From Paraburkholderia sp. BL9I2N2 (GTDB lineage: Bacteria; Pseudomonadota; Gammaproteobacteria; Burkholderiales; Burkholderiaceae), in the NCBI RefSeq assembly GCF_004339745.1, contig NZ_SMGP01000001.1:3906001-3970000 (forward strand): a stretch of DNA of 64,000 nucleotides, read 5' to 3'. How positions within the stretch are numbered: position 1 is the stretch's first letter; each line of letters starts with the position of its first letter. A program made the position numbers and the translations under genes. Below the pieces are notes generated by a model that was not told the origin of the DNA, searched no databases, and saw nothing but the letters and a program-made list of their open reading frames with translations. Shown here piece after piece: positions 16,905-25,925 of the stretch.

Positions 16905-17660
16905 ATGGAAGAAAAAAAGGCGCACGAGAGCGTTCGTGCGGTGGAGCGAGCTTTGGACATACTGTTGGCATTCAGACCGGGAGATGAATCTTTAACCGTC
17001 GCTGAGTTGCTTGGGCGAGTGAACCTCAGCCGTCCGACGTTGTATCGGTTGCTAAGCACATTGGAGCGGGCGGGGTTCGTCGCATCGTCAGGCGAACCGC
17101 AGCGGTTCCACCTAGGAAGCTCGGTGGCGCAGTTAGCCCACGTCTGGCTGAGCGAACACAAAATCGCCGAACTGGCGCAGCCGGTGCTCCGCAACCTTTG
17201 GGAGGCGACATCCGAAACGGTCGCTCTGTTTGTTCCAGACGACACGTATCGACTTTGCGTGGCGGAACTGGAGAGTCATCAGCCACTTAGTTTTCGACGC
17301 GGTGTCGGATACCGCGAAAAACTGGTGCGCGGCGCCAGCGGCCGCACCATTCTTTCGCAAATGCGACTCACACCAGACGAATTAACGCGTTATCTCGCCG
17401 ACCCTGCCCAAGATGTGTCGGCGTTGATTCACGACATCGAACAAATTCGTTTGAAAGGCTTTGGTACGAGCCAACACGAATTGATTGATGGCGCCGTCGC
17501 CGTTGCGGCACCCTTCTTCAACGGGGCCAATCAGGTCGCAGGCTCGCTATGCATCTTTGGTCCGAGCGTCCGGGTCACCGAGCAGCGGGTCGAGCAGTTT
17601 GCAGAGTTGCTTAAGCGCGCATCCGTTGCTCTATCTCGGCTTCTCGGCCAGCAAGGCTAG
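16905..17660 (+). CDS. IclR-family transcriptional regulator
   Basis: This 251-residue protein has an N-terminal winged HTH (AVERALDILLAF..., VAELLGRVNLSRPTLYRLLSTLERAGFV) and a C-terminal IclR effector-binding domain (LVRGASGRTILSQM, HELIDGAVAVAAPFFNGANQVAGSLCIFGP). It is divergent from the Rieske operon and is very likely its local regulator, responding to the substrate or an intermediate. Complete and in family length. Confidence 0.92.
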   Translation: MEEKKAHESVRAVERALDILLAFRPGDESLTVAELLGRVNLSRPTLYRLLSTLERAGFVASSGEPQRFHLGSSVAQLAHVWLSEHKIAELAQPVLRNLWEATSETVALFVPDDTYRLCVAELESHQPLSFRRGVGYREKLVRGASGRTILSQMRLTPDELTRYLADPAQDVSALIHDIEQIRLKGFGTSQHELIDGAVAVAAPFFNGANQVAGSLCIFGPSVRVTEQRVEQFAELLKRASVALSRLLGQQG

Positions 17661-17869
17661 TGAGAATTCGGGGCCGCGGCCCGACATGGACACCCTCGTT
17701 GCTCAGTTCAAAGCTGAAGGCAACGAAGGGATGCTTGGCAGGAAGCGCCCAAATTGCGAACACCGGATGGCTGCGCGACCACTATCTTACTGTCACCAGC
17801 GATTCCACCAGACGGTCTCATTTCAAGGTATTGGCGTGGTGGGAATACGTACGGCCCGCGCGACTAACA

Positions 17870-18360
17870 TCAGGGAATGTAGCGTTGCTCCCGAAGGTCG
17901 GTCAGCATTTCGATGTACATTTCTTCCGAATCGATGCAGTCATGGAATCCGTGCTTGCGCGCCTTAATCGTGCTCGTGATGTTGTCAAAAGTCGCCTCCG
18001 CACGTCGCGAAGGTGAGCATGTAGCCCGCTGTGCGCAAGAAAGCTTGCCTGACCGTCATTGGCAGACCTGTATCCGCATCCACGATTCGCAACCGCAAGA
18101 CGCGCTTACCGGGAGACGTGCCCCATACGGCCCAAAGAATGCCGGTCACGAGAATCGGGACACACTGGCCTACCAGCAGCCATAAGACAAGGGTCGAAGC
18201 AAAGGCGTCAGGCGCCAGCAGCAGGTCGTGGGTTGACGGTCCGAGGCACAAAAAGCACGATGACGGTCCACCAAAGCGAATCAATGAACAAGGCACGGGC
18301 GCGCTGGGAATAGGTGGGGTAGCGCATGGCAAGGTCGGATTCTCCAGGCGATTGCAGCAT
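17870..18360 (-). pseudogene. RDD-family membrane protein, frameshifted
   Basis: Three frames together give an RDD protein. Frame one holds the N-terminus (MLQSPGESDLAMRYPTYSQ, then RARALFIDSLWWTVIVLFVP). Frame two holds the centre (LVLWLLVGQCVPILVTGILW, GTSPGKRVLRLRIVDADTG, VRQAFLRTAGYMLT). Frame three holds the end (KARKHGFHDCIDSEEMYIEM). Shifts lie near 18240 and 18000. RDD proteins are small multi-pass membrane proteins of mostly unknown function. The order is right for one gene broken twice by small indels. Confidence 0.7.
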
Positions 18361-18508
18361 CAGTCAGTTGGCCTTCGTCCAGCGTTTCATCTTAGCCTGA
18401 GCAAGTGCCGCGAATGCAACGTCGCCGCCGCAGAAACATTTGGCGCGTAGGGTGTTTGTAATATTATGACGGGTCGTCAACACGAAAGCGTCTCCAGCAC
18501 CCTGTTCA

Positions 18509-19771
18509 ATGCCCAATTCTGTTGAAATTTCTGCCGCCGTTATCTTTGCCCTTGCTCTCATTCATACGTTCGCCGTAGCACGCATTGAGAAGCTCTCGCA
18601 CCGTTTCCCGCGGCATGCCGGCGTCTTCCACTTCCTCGCGGAGGTGGAGGTCGTCTTCGGATTCTGGGCGCTGATTCTGTGTCTCCTGATGTGGGCGCTC
18701 GTCGGGTCGCACGCGACCATCGAGTACCTGGAGCATCGTGAGTTTACGGAGGCGCTGTTCGTCTTTGTCATCATGGTGGTTGCCGCGAGTCGACCGATTC
18801 TCGTCTTGGTAACGAGCGTCGTGATGCATCTCTCGCGGTTCTTGCCAGTACGCACTGAAGTGGCCGTTATCTGGTTCTCCCTGTCCGCTGTGCCGCTTCT
18901 GGGCTCCGTCATCACTGAACCGGCAGCGATGACGCTCGCCGCGCTATTGCTGCGCGACACACTGTTCTCCGCGCGAATCTCGGAGCGTGTGAAGTATTTC
19001 GGCCTGGCGCTACTTTTCGTGAACGTATCAATCGGCGGCGTCATGACGGCGTACGCGGCGCCACCGGTGTTGATGGTCGCAAGCGCCTGGGGGTGGAACA
19101 CCGGATTCATGGCGGCGACTTTTGGATGGAAGGCGGCGCTCGCCGTTCTTTTCAATGCTACGGCCTTCATCGCTCTGATTGCCAAGAGCGTGCCGACGTC
19201 ACAAGGGAGCGAAGACGCGGGTGTCTCCCAATCGCAGCGAGTCCCAGTTGGCGTCACGCTTGTTCATATCGCGTTCCTCGCTCTGGTCGTCATCAATTCG
19301 CATCACGCCGTCGTGTTCGTGGGCGCATTCCTCTTTTTTCTGGGCTTCACTCACGCTTACGAGCGCCATCAATCGCCTCTCATGCTTCGCGAAAGTCTTC
19401 TGGTGGCGTTCTTCCTCGGCGGCCTCGTTGTGCTTGGCGGATTGCAACAATGGTGGCTTCAGCCGATTGTGAGTTCCATGGATGCATTGACGCTGTACTT
19501 TGGCGCCACAGGTCTGACTGCAGTGATGGACAACGCCGCCATCACCTATCTGGGGTCGCTCATACCTGGGTTATCTGACAGCGCAAAGTACCTGCTCGTG
19601 GCCGGAGCGGTGACCGGCGGCGGACTGACCGTGATTGCAAACGCGCCGAACCCCGCGGGCTTGGCGATACTTGGTAATCGGTTTTCTGGAGGAGCGGTGA
19701 GTCCGCTGAAATTACTCGGCGCCGCGCTCCTGCCGACCGTAACCGCAGGCGTCGCCTTCCTTATGTTATAG
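18509..19771 (+). CDS. Putative Na+/H+ antiporter
   Basis: This 420-residue protein is hydrophobic throughout, with about 11-12 predicted membrane helices. It resembles the putative Na+/H+ antiporter family (Na_H_antiport_2), with conserved-looking stretches such as LLGSVITEPAAMTLAALLLRD, TAVMDNAAITYLGSLIPGL and VIANAPNPAGLAIL. Paired charged/polar residues in broken helices (TEPA, DNAA, NAPNP) suit an ion antiporter. The ribosome binding site is weak. It stands alone between two pseudogenes. Confidence 0.75.
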   Translation: MPNSVEISAAVIFALALIHTFAVARIEKLSHRFPRHAGVFHFLAEVEVVFGFWALILCLLMWALVGSHATIEYLEHREFTEALFVFVIMVVAASRPILVLVTSVVMHLSRFLPVRTEVAVIWFSLSAVPLLGSVITEPAAMTLAALLLRDTLFSARISERVKYFGLALLFVNVSIGGVMTAYAAPPVLMVASAWGWNTGFMAATFGWKAALAVLFNATAFIALIAKSVPTSQGSEDAGVSQSQRVPVGVTLVHIAFLALVVINSHHAVVFVGAFLFFLGFTHAYERHQSPLMLRESLLVAFFLGGLVVLGGLQQWWLQPIVSSMDALTLYFGATGLTAVMDNAAITYLGSLIPGLSDSAKYLLVAGAVTGGGLTVIANAPNPAGLAILGNRFSGGAVSPLKLLGAALLPTVTAGVAFLML

Positions 19772-19874
19772 GTGCTCCTCTGCCCGGACGCAACGAAGTC
19801 GCATCAATCAAATTTGCGATGTAGCACTACCGATGAGCCGCCATGGCCGTTGATGGCGAGCCCTGCCGCGTGAG

Positions 19875-20758
19875 GTGAACGACGCGGGAGGCATCTCAGA
19901 CAACCAGTTAGGCGACGAAGCATTCCGCATTGTCACCAGCGGTCTTCCGCGCTTGCCTGGCGACACTATCGTCAAGCGACGCGCGTGGTTGAAGGAGAAC
20001 GCCGACGAAATCCGCAAGGCCCTGATGTTCGAACCTCGCGGTCATGCAGACATGTACGGCAATTATCTGACGGAGCCGGTTAGCCGGAACGCTGATTTCG
20101 GCATCATCTTCCTTCACAACGAAGGCTACAGCGACCATTGCGGGCACGGTGTCATCGCACTGTCGACGGCGGCGGTGGAGCTTGGGTGGGTGCAACGTCA
20201 GGTGCCCGAAACCCGCGTCGGTATCGATGCGCCGTGCGGATTCATCGAGGCATTCGTGCAGTGGGACGGCGAGCACGCGGGCAATGTCCGTTTCGTTAAT
20301 GTGCCGTCCTTTATCTGGAAGCGAGATGTCACTGTCGAGACCGCGTCGTTTGGCACGGTCAAGGGCGACATTGCCTTCGGTGGCGCATTTTACTTCTACA
20401 CGGACGGCGCGCCGCACGGTCTTGAAGTGCGCGGGTCTTCTGTCGAAGAGCTCATCAAGTTCGGTGCCGAAGTGAAGGACGCTGCAAATCAGGCATTCCC
20501 GGTTCAGCATCCCGACATTCCGGAACAGGCGGTCGCGTCGCTCAACTTTACCTACGCGGCGAATTGGGCAAAGACGAGACGCTTGTAAATGAGTCTATCA
20601 TCGGAACTGTTTTCAAAGGCCGCGTGCTCAGCGAAACGACCGTCGGCAACTTCAAGGCAGTCATCACGGAGGTGGAAGGCAACGCATACCTTTTCGGCTT
20701 TGCAAATTGGATTGTGGACGAGCGTGACCCCTTGACTTATGGGTTCCTGGTTCGATAG
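19875..20758 (+). pseudogene. Proline racemase / hydroxyproline dehydratase family, internal deletion
   Basis: The N-terminal two thirds (from GTG 19875) match the proline racemase family: EAFRIVTSGLPRLPGDT, MFEPRGHADMYGNYLTEPVS, and the first active-site segment NEGYSDHCGHGVIAL. Homology stops at ASLNFTYAANW, and the C-terminal end resumes in another frame at about 20570 (ETLVNESIIGTVFKGRVLSE... AVITEVEGNAYLFG). About 80 residues between them are missing, including the second catalytic Cys/Thr loop. The gene is therefore inactive. It may once have worked in hydroxyproline or betaine breakdown. Confidence 0.8.
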
Positions 20759-20998
20759 ACCAGCGTTGGCGTTGATACCACGTTGAGCTGGATGCTGAGC
20801 AATGGCTAATGGGTCGTTGATACTGTCCTGGACAACAAGCGATGCGCCGTCACTGGAGGCAACGTCCATAAGTAGTTCGGTTCAGAGCAACAAGGACCTA
20901 CGCTTCTCGTTCTCACAAGGGTGCGGCGTGTCTGAAGATTCGGTGTACGCGAGAGAAGCACTTGCATTGCTGGAATGCGCGAGCATAAGGGAGGCAAC

Positions 20999-21580
20999 AT
21001 GCAGCATCGAATCGTCCTCGCTGGCATCCTGAGCTTGATGGCCGTGTTCACTGCCTGTGCGGAGGCAGTTCCCGGAGAACAACAGCACAATCAGTCGCAG
21101 GCCGGCCAATTGACTCAGGCAAAGCCGTTCACTCTCGAACTCCGGTTTGACATCAAGAACGGCGAGCCGGGGTTGCCCAATGAATACACGAAACTGGTTT
21201 TTGCAGACGGCAGCAATCGCTATGTCGCGCTGGTGCGTCGCTCGGGCAAGGTGGTAAGTGAGGGCATGCTTCGCGGCGCGACGGTCCAGGAGTGGGGATT
21301 CCACGAAGTGACTTTGGGGCCTGAAACCAATGGTCTAGGAACCGGCTATCTCGTCATCACTAAGGGCTCCAGCGACATACTGTATCTGAAGACGCAACTG
21401 CGGCAGATAACCTTGGCCGGCAAACCCGGGACGCCTCATTCTGCTTTCAATGGCCTGTGGGAAGTCAGCGGCGCGACAGGTAAATTCAATGGACTGAAGG
21501 GAGCGGGCACGCTCCGGATTAACCGCTTATCGGAAAGCGAGCGCCAATGGGTTCTGGAAGGTGAGTTGAGCGAACCCTAG
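20999..21580 (+). CDS. Secreted protein, allene-oxide-cyclase-barrel-like
   Basis: A 193-residue exported protein. The ATG at 20999 has AGGGAGG just upstream. The N-terminus is a signal peptide (IVLAGILSLMAVFTACAEA) ending in Cys; lipoprotein processing is possible but -3 is Phe rather than Leu. The mature part is rich in beta-strands. Its end, WEVSGATGKFNGLKGAGTL followed by WVLEGEL, resembles the allene oxide cyclase-like barrel found in several bacterial secreted proteins of unknown function. No partner is apparent. Confidence 0.65.
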   Translation: MQHRIVLAGILSLMAVFTACAEAVPGEQQHNQSQAGQLTQAKPFTLELRFDIKNGEPGLPNEYTKLVFADGSNRYVALVRRSGKVVSEGMLRGATVQEWGFHEVTLGPETNGLGTGYLVITKGSSDILYLKTQLRQITLAGKPGTPHSAFNGLWEVSGATGKFNGLKGAGTLRINRLSESERQWVLEGELSEP

Positions 21581-21978
21581 CTTGAATGTCCGTTGAGAGT
21601 ATGTGAGCGCGGCCGACTTTCTGAAGAACAAGTAAGCCGGAAACCTTTATCGCAATTCTTCAGGTGTCGCAGGGAAGAGCCTCGCCGGATGGGAGTATGC
21701 GACCCCCTCGATATGCAGGACGCAAAATTTCATGGTGACACATACATTCAGGTCGCTGGCTGAATCTGCGCGAAACAAGGGATTGGGATGCGTTGCGGGC
21801 ATTGCTGTCAGTGAACCGGCCGATGAAGGACTCTTTTAAATCTCTTATTGAGCCGGTCGAGCGGCATCGAGGGGCACTCAAATATATGGATGACCACCAG
21901 CTCCATGGACGGGGAGCGCTCGAATGCTGCGTGCAGACTGTTTTTTGAGCCGGTGAATACAACCATTCCTGAATCATT
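21581..21978. other. Intergenic region without a supported gene
   Basis: A 398-bp stretch between convergent genes. A 105-codon minus-strand frame (21660-21977) has an unlikely composition, rich in Ser, Arg and Trp, and no ribosome binding site. I see no hairpin terminator or repeat. Confidence 0.4.
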
Positions 21979-22203
21979 CTAGCTTCCAGATGCTTTCCGC
22001 TTCCTCGACTCGACCCGTCGCGACAAGTCTGTCAGGAGCCATCTGGCAACTACGCCAGGTTCGTTCATGTCGTGGCTGGCGAACTTGATTTCGTCCTCGA
22101 AGTAGACGATAACCGTGCCGCTCATGACGCGGTAGTGGCCCCGATAGCGGGTGCCATCCAACTCGACTTCGATTTCCCTGGTGAATTCGTAATCTTCGGC
22201 CAT
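21979..22203 (-). CDS. Small conserved-looking hypothetical protein
   Basis: A 74-residue cytoplasmic protein with alternating strand pattern (YEFTREIEVELDGTRYRGHYRVMSGTVIVYFEDEIKFAS) and a helical basic C-terminus (VVARWLLTDLSRRVESRKRK). The composition is typical of a real Burkholderiaceae protein. The ATG at 22201-22203 has a partial AGGA upstream. Function unknown. Confidence 0.6.
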   Translation of the reverse strand: MAEDYEFTREIEVELDGTRYRGHYRVMSGTVIVYFEDEIKFASHDMNEPGVVARWLLTDLSRRVESRKRKASGS

Positions 22204-22360
22204 CAATACCGGTCCTGCAGTAACTATGACCAGTCGAACTTACCCAATCACATGAGGTACGTCAACGACACAGGACCAGGAGCCTTTAAGTGCACTTTCC
22301 CTTAATGCGGCAGAATGTGGAGTTGCATGGCACCGCGATGGTATCGATGACAATTCGGCC

Positions 22361-22546
22361 CTAGTGCCGATGTCGCAAATTCTCGCGAACACGCTTGGCC
22401 ACGAGAACTGTCATGTAATCCATCACCCGCGCGCCGTCACTGTATTCCGCCCATGTGTCCTCATACAGTTTCGACACGGTCTCTGTGGGGGTATTGGTGT
22501 CAGCGGCAATCGCCTTGATGACATCTTCAGCGTTGGGCTGGGCCAT
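22361..22546 (-). CDS. DUF3562 family protein
   Basis: A 61-residue helical protein, DVIKAIAADTNTPTETVSK followed by DGARVMDYMTVLVAKRVRENL, matching the DUF3562 pattern common in Burkholderiaceae. Function unknown; it is often found near accessory DNA. The ATG at 22544-22546 has CAGGAGAG upstream, which fixes the start; the open frame before it is not conserved. Confidence 0.75.
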   Translation of the reverse strand: MAQPNAEDVIKAIAADTNTPTETVSKLYEDTWAEYSDGARVMDYMTVLVAKRVRENLRHRH

Positions 22547-22930
22547 GGCGCTCTCCTGGCATTGAGTACGAAGGGCAGCTTCAGAGAGGTCGATTAGGCG
22601 ACGCTGCCCGTTCGTGCGCAAATTGAATAGACCTATCGCTTCGTTTTGTCTTTAGGGATACTTTGCGTGCTGCAGACCACGGATGCGCTTACTCCACTGC
22701 CTGGTGCCCGACACAGATGAACTGCGAGATGCGCATGTTCGGCGCGCACTGCACAAATTCATTCTTTTCAGCTACTTATTCCGCTTGCCCGGGAGTTGTC
22801 CACAGCCTTGCGAACAGATTGTGTGGATAACTTGGTGGTCCGGGCATCGGGATGGTAGGTCCAATGCAGTCTGGCAGTCAGAAGATAACGGTATATACTG
22901 TTTATACCGTTTACCAGTCTGGAGATAGTC
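22547..22930. other. Divergent promoter region
   Basis: This 384-bp stretch separates DUF3562 (minus) from the ribbon-helix-helix gene (plus). Apart from the palindrome at 22887-22911 I see no gene or terminator in it. Confidence 0.4.
22887..22911. promoter_or_regulatory. Long palindromic operator
   Basis: Nine-base arms AACGGTATA and TATACCGTT are exactly complementary and separated by seven bases. The element lies about 20 bp before the ribbon-helix-helix gene, overlapping its likely -10 region. Autoregulation by that protein is the natural explanation. Confidence 0.65.
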
Positions 22931-23374
22931 ATGAGTCAACCCAGCGTGAGGAAACCGACGAAGAAGGCCTTTCACTTTCCGAAGAATGCCAACGGCCATG
23001 CAAAAGCCGATGAGAAGCCGGCGGATGAGAGGAGCGCGGCTGCAGCACGAGATGCCCAGCCGGCCCCGACGAAGGCCGACAAACAGAAGCGTGCCAAACC
23101 CGCTGAAACCGCACAGGTCAGTCCGGCAGAAGTGAAAGCAAAACGCGCGAAGAAGGAGAAGGTCGTGCGCGACAGCTTCACCATGCCGAAGCCCGACTAC
23201 GAGAAAATCGCAGCGCTGAAACGGAAGTGTCTCAACGCAGGCGTCTCGGTGAGCAAGAGTGAGCTTCTTCGCGCTGGGCTGCTTTTACTGGACTCGGCTC
23301 CCACCGCAGAGAGTCTGCTGGCAGCTGTTTCCGCGGTCGAAACCGTCAAGACCGGTCGACCAGCAAAATCGTAG
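22931..23374 (+). CDS. Ribbon-helix-helix DNA-binding protein with histone-like tail
   Basis: A 147-residue protein. Residues 1-75 are Lys/Ala/Pro-rich and disordered, like histone H1 tails (KADEKPADERSAAAARD, KAKRAKKEK). Residues 78-125 form a ribbon-helix-helix-like domain: strand VVRDSFTMPKPDYEKI, helix AALKRKCLNAG, helix VSKSELLRAGLLLL. It probably binds DNA and may control its own promoter through the adjacent palindrome. GGAG lies upstream of the ATG. One of several nucleoid-type proteins in this island. Confidence 0.7.
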   Translation: MSQPSVRKPTKKAFHFPKNANGHAKADEKPADERSAAAARDAQPAPTKADKQKRAKPAETAQVSPAEVKAKRAKKEKVVRDSFTMPKPDYEKIAALKRKCLNAGVSVSKSELLRAGLLLLDSAPTAESLLAAVSAVETVKTGRPAKS

Positions 23375-23537
23375 CTTTACCACGCTCCGAGCGGGCCGCC
23401 CCTGGAGCCCGGGTTTCACCGCTGCGCCCGATGCCTACGCACTTTTCGCGGAGCTTCTGCCACCGTTCCTTCGTGCTGCAGTGGTTATGAAACCGGGGGG
23501 CAACTAAAAACCAGATGGTCGGCTGACAGGAGTTCCG

Positions 23538-24245
23538 ATGCCCGATAACCACCTTTCCAGTCGATTCGACGCTGACATCAACGGGATATTGTCCACGGTT
23601 TTCGAGATGGGCGGCATCGTTGAATCGCAACTCATCAATGCGATGCAGGCGCTGAACCACCTCGATTTGGACCTGGTCGACAGAATCAACACGGACGAGT
23701 GTCGACTCAATGCCCTCGAAGCGGAAGTCGATGAAGAGTGCATCAAAATCATCGCACGGTACCAGCCGGCTGCACGCGACCTGCGTCTGCTGATGGCCAT
23801 CTCCAAGACCGTCACGAACCTCGAGCGTGCTGGGGATGAAGCGCGGAAGGTCGCGAAGCGGACTCGACGAATTGCAGAAGACCGCAATGCAATGGCCATC
23901 AATATCACGGAAATCGCACTATCCGGTGAGATGGCCATAACTCTTCTCCGCCGTACGCTTGATGCGTTCGCGCGCCTAGATACAGGTTCCGCCGCACAAA
24001 TCGTCCGCGACGATGACGCCATCGATGAACAATTTCGTGCAGTCATACAGAAGTTGGTGACTACCATGATGGACGACCCGCGAATGGTCGCCATTGGGCT
24101 GGACCACCTTTTCATCGCGAAGGCCATTGAACGCATTGGCGACCATGCGACGAACATAGCGGAAATCATTATCTACGTCGTCAAGGGCAAGGACGTGCGC
24201 CACGTTTCGCGCGAGCAACTTGAACGGGAAGTCTTCAGCGAATAA
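23538..24245 (+). CDS. phoU: Phosphate-signalling protein PhoU
   Basis: A 235-residue PhoU: two three-helix bundles, each with the metal-binding signature (first TVTNLERAGDEARKVAKRT; second AKAIERIGDHATNIAEIIIYVVKG). PhoU restrains the PhoR-PhoB response and Pst phosphate uptake. AGGAG precedes the ATG at the right distance. There is no pst operon here; instead a CHAD-domain (polyphosphate-binding) gene lies 1.7 kb downstream and a truncated second phoU 5 kb downstream. It is an accessory phoU, not the pstSCAB-linked one. Confidence 0.93.
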   Translation: MPDNHLSSRFDADINGILSTVFEMGGIVESQLINAMQALNHLDLDLVDRINTDECRLNALEAEVDEECIKIIARYQPAARDLRLLMAISKTVTNLERAGDEARKVAKRTRRIAEDRNAMAINITEIALSGEMAITLLRRTLDAFARLDTGSAAQIVRDDDAIDEQFRAVIQKLVTTMMDDPRMVAIGLDHLFIAKAIERIGDHATNIAEIIIYVVKGKDVRHVSREQLEREVFSE

Positions 24246-24479
24246 CTATTCCGTTGTCGTCAGCGATGACACTGCCCGGCAGCTCTTTGGGTGGATGGCG
24301 TCACGTTTTCCGTTATAGCGAATCGCTTGCCTTTGCAGCGTGGACAATCGCTCAAAAGTGGTCAGACCGGGCAAACGGCGGTCGCAGCTCTATCACTTCA
24401 AGCTCGTCAATCAGCGCTGCTGGCATGCCTTCGCTCAGCCATGTACATATGTCAGCAAGCTGTTCCGATGAGACGAACA

Positions 24480-24760
24480 TATACCGAGTCGCCGGCTGTT
24501 CTTTAACACCGCACCGCCTGGCGCAACCGAGAGCGAATCGCTGCTGATGGATTAACGCCTCGGACTAGACGCGCCGTCGATTTGAGCACAGACGTTGACA
24601 CGGCAACGGGCGTGAGCGCGCGCCGCGGCCAACCGCTGGTATAGTCGTAGGCACAGCTCGGATGCGTGCTGACCGGCACGCGTTCTCTCGTTCTGGTAAC
24701 GGTGTTCGACTTGCTGGGATATGGGACCGCGACCAACATGTGAAGCGCTAGTCAGCCACA
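24480..24760 (+). pseudogene. Decayed kptA copy
   Basis: This stretch aligns at DNA level with the C-terminal half of kptA at 10590-10830. Shared blocks include GCCGGCTGTTCTTTA, TGATGGATTAACGCCTCGGA (GGATGGATTGACGCCTCGGA in kptA) and TGAGCACAGACGTTGACA, then TCTCGTTCTGGTAACGGTGT (TCCCGCTCGGATAACGGCGT). Several in-frame stops and indels make it inactive. The RAxQGHS region may be traceable as LQRGQS near 24330. It is diverged from the intact copy, so it is an old relic or a separately acquired relative. Confidence 0.8.
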
Positions 24761-24852
24761 CGAAAAATCGCATCGACACCATGGTCAGACCGGGACAGTC
24801 ACATACTCGCCGCAAAACCGCGTTTCAATCTGAGCACACCTTTCGGGCGCTT

Positions 24853-25116
24853 CTAAGTTGCGCGCCAACCGGGATTCCGCGTACATTGCTGGGAAACGAG
24901 CTTATTTCCATCCATCACCCGCGCGACGTAAGCCCGGTCTTTGGCGTCAAGTATCTGCGTCCATTGGGCGGCGAGATTCTCATCGAGTGTCTCAAACACG
25001 CTGACCTGCATGTCGGTTTCGCCAGTGAACGCCGCTAACGTGTAGGTTGCATCAACGGGGAGCTCGAGCAAGCCTTCGTCCTCAAAACAGACCTCCACAA
25101 TATAACGTTTAGTCAT
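24853..25116 (-). CDS. Small hypothetical protein coupled to ParB-like gene
   Basis: An 87-residue protein (MTKRYIVEVCFEDEGLLELPVDATYTLAAF..., DAKDRAYVARVMDGNKLVSQQ). No membrane segment or known motif. Its ATG overlaps the TGA of the upstream ParB-like gene (ATGA), a strong sign of translational coupling and joint function. I do not recognise the family. Confidence 0.65.
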   Translation of the reverse strand: MTKRYIVEVCFEDEGLLELPVDATYTLAAFTGETDMQVSVFETLDENLAAQWTQILDAKDRAYVARVMDGNKLVSQQCTRNPGWRAT

Positions 25117-25772
25117 GCTCGTGACTCCCGGTTTGGTATGAACCCGGGAAGCTGCCCCGCCTCGGGCAACCGCGAGGCTGCGAACGCTTCCGCAAGCATG
25201 AGTGCAAATCCATCCACTGTCGCAGGGCGCTGGGCAACATGTCCTCTCAAGAAGTCTGCCCACGCGAATTTGGCGTTGAACTCACCGGGATTTTCAAAAA
25301 CGCCTGCTGTTCTTACAAATGCAGCGAGGCTCTGAAAGAGGTCGTCGGGTATTGCTTCAACAGACTCAGGCAAGTCAGGGAGCGGATATTTCCGCCCGTG
25401 TTCATCGAAGGGGTGCAGCCAGCCTCGCTCTGACATGGTCTTCACAAATTGCTCTTCCGTGAGGCCGCGAAAATCTTCCCTGATGCGAACCGGCGCTTCG
25501 GGCAGGCCCATGTCAAACCATGCGCGCGCCCAATGATGATGGTCAATGACGTGGAGCGACCCTGACGGCCCATGAACGACCGCGATGGCCTGTTCTTCGG
25601 CGAACGCTCGTCTTGCTTCAGGTCTAAGCTCAAGATAGCTCGCCGCCTTCGCCAGTACCTGGACGTAGCCGATTGCCCCCTGCGTGGGTCGCAGCACGGC
25701 CCACGGAACCCAGCGTGCCGAGCCATTGTCGTCAGGAGCTGTGCCGTTTCCCGAATCCGATTGCTCGTCCAT
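25113..25772 (-). CDS. ParB-like nuclease-fold protein (ParBc_2)
   Basis: A 219-residue protein of the ParB/Srx fold. The N-terminal part reads PWAVLRPTQGAIGYVQV, followed by AIAVVHGPSGSLHVIDHHHWARAWFDMG. The GxxHVIDHHH loop is the nucleotide-binding signature of this ParB-like (ParBc_2) group, comparable with the GxRR/GxxR region of ParB CTPases. The rest is helical and specific to this subfamily. The ATG at 25770-25772 has CGGAG upstream. It overlaps the downstream 87-residue gene and diverges from the CHAD gene. Function in this family is not established; chromosome partitioning is unlikely. Confidence 0.75.
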   Translation of the reverse strand: MDEQSDSGNGTAPDDNGSARWVPWAVLRPTQGAIGYVQVLAKAASYLELRPEARRAFAEEQAIAVVHGPSGSLHVIDHHHWARAWFDMGLPEAPVRIREDFRGLTEEQFVKTMSERGWLHPFDEHGRKYPLPDLPESVEAIPDDLFQSLAAFVRTAGVFENPGEFNAKFAWADFLRGHVAQRPATVDGFALMLAEAFAASRLPEAGQLPGFIPNRESRA

Positions 25773-25925
25773 ATGCGGCTCCGAAAGTGACGACACATGG
25801 ACCGGACACGCCACAAGCGCCGCAAATCCTGACGAGCAAGCGCCGCGCCTGGCGGCCGGCAAGCCATCCAGGGCGGGGTACGGTTCTTGCCGCAGCTCGC
25901 CTAGCTGCAAGGCGAGGAAACGACC

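Noticed and set aside
21660..21977. 105-codon minus-strand frame
   Set aside because: Unlikely composition (Ser/Trp/Arg/Cys-rich), no ribosome binding site, no recognisable domain.
22891..22911. LexA box upstream of the ribbon-helix-helix gene
   Set aside because: It contains CTGTTTATACC but lacks the second ACAG half at the right spacing; the symmetric element there is a different palindrome.
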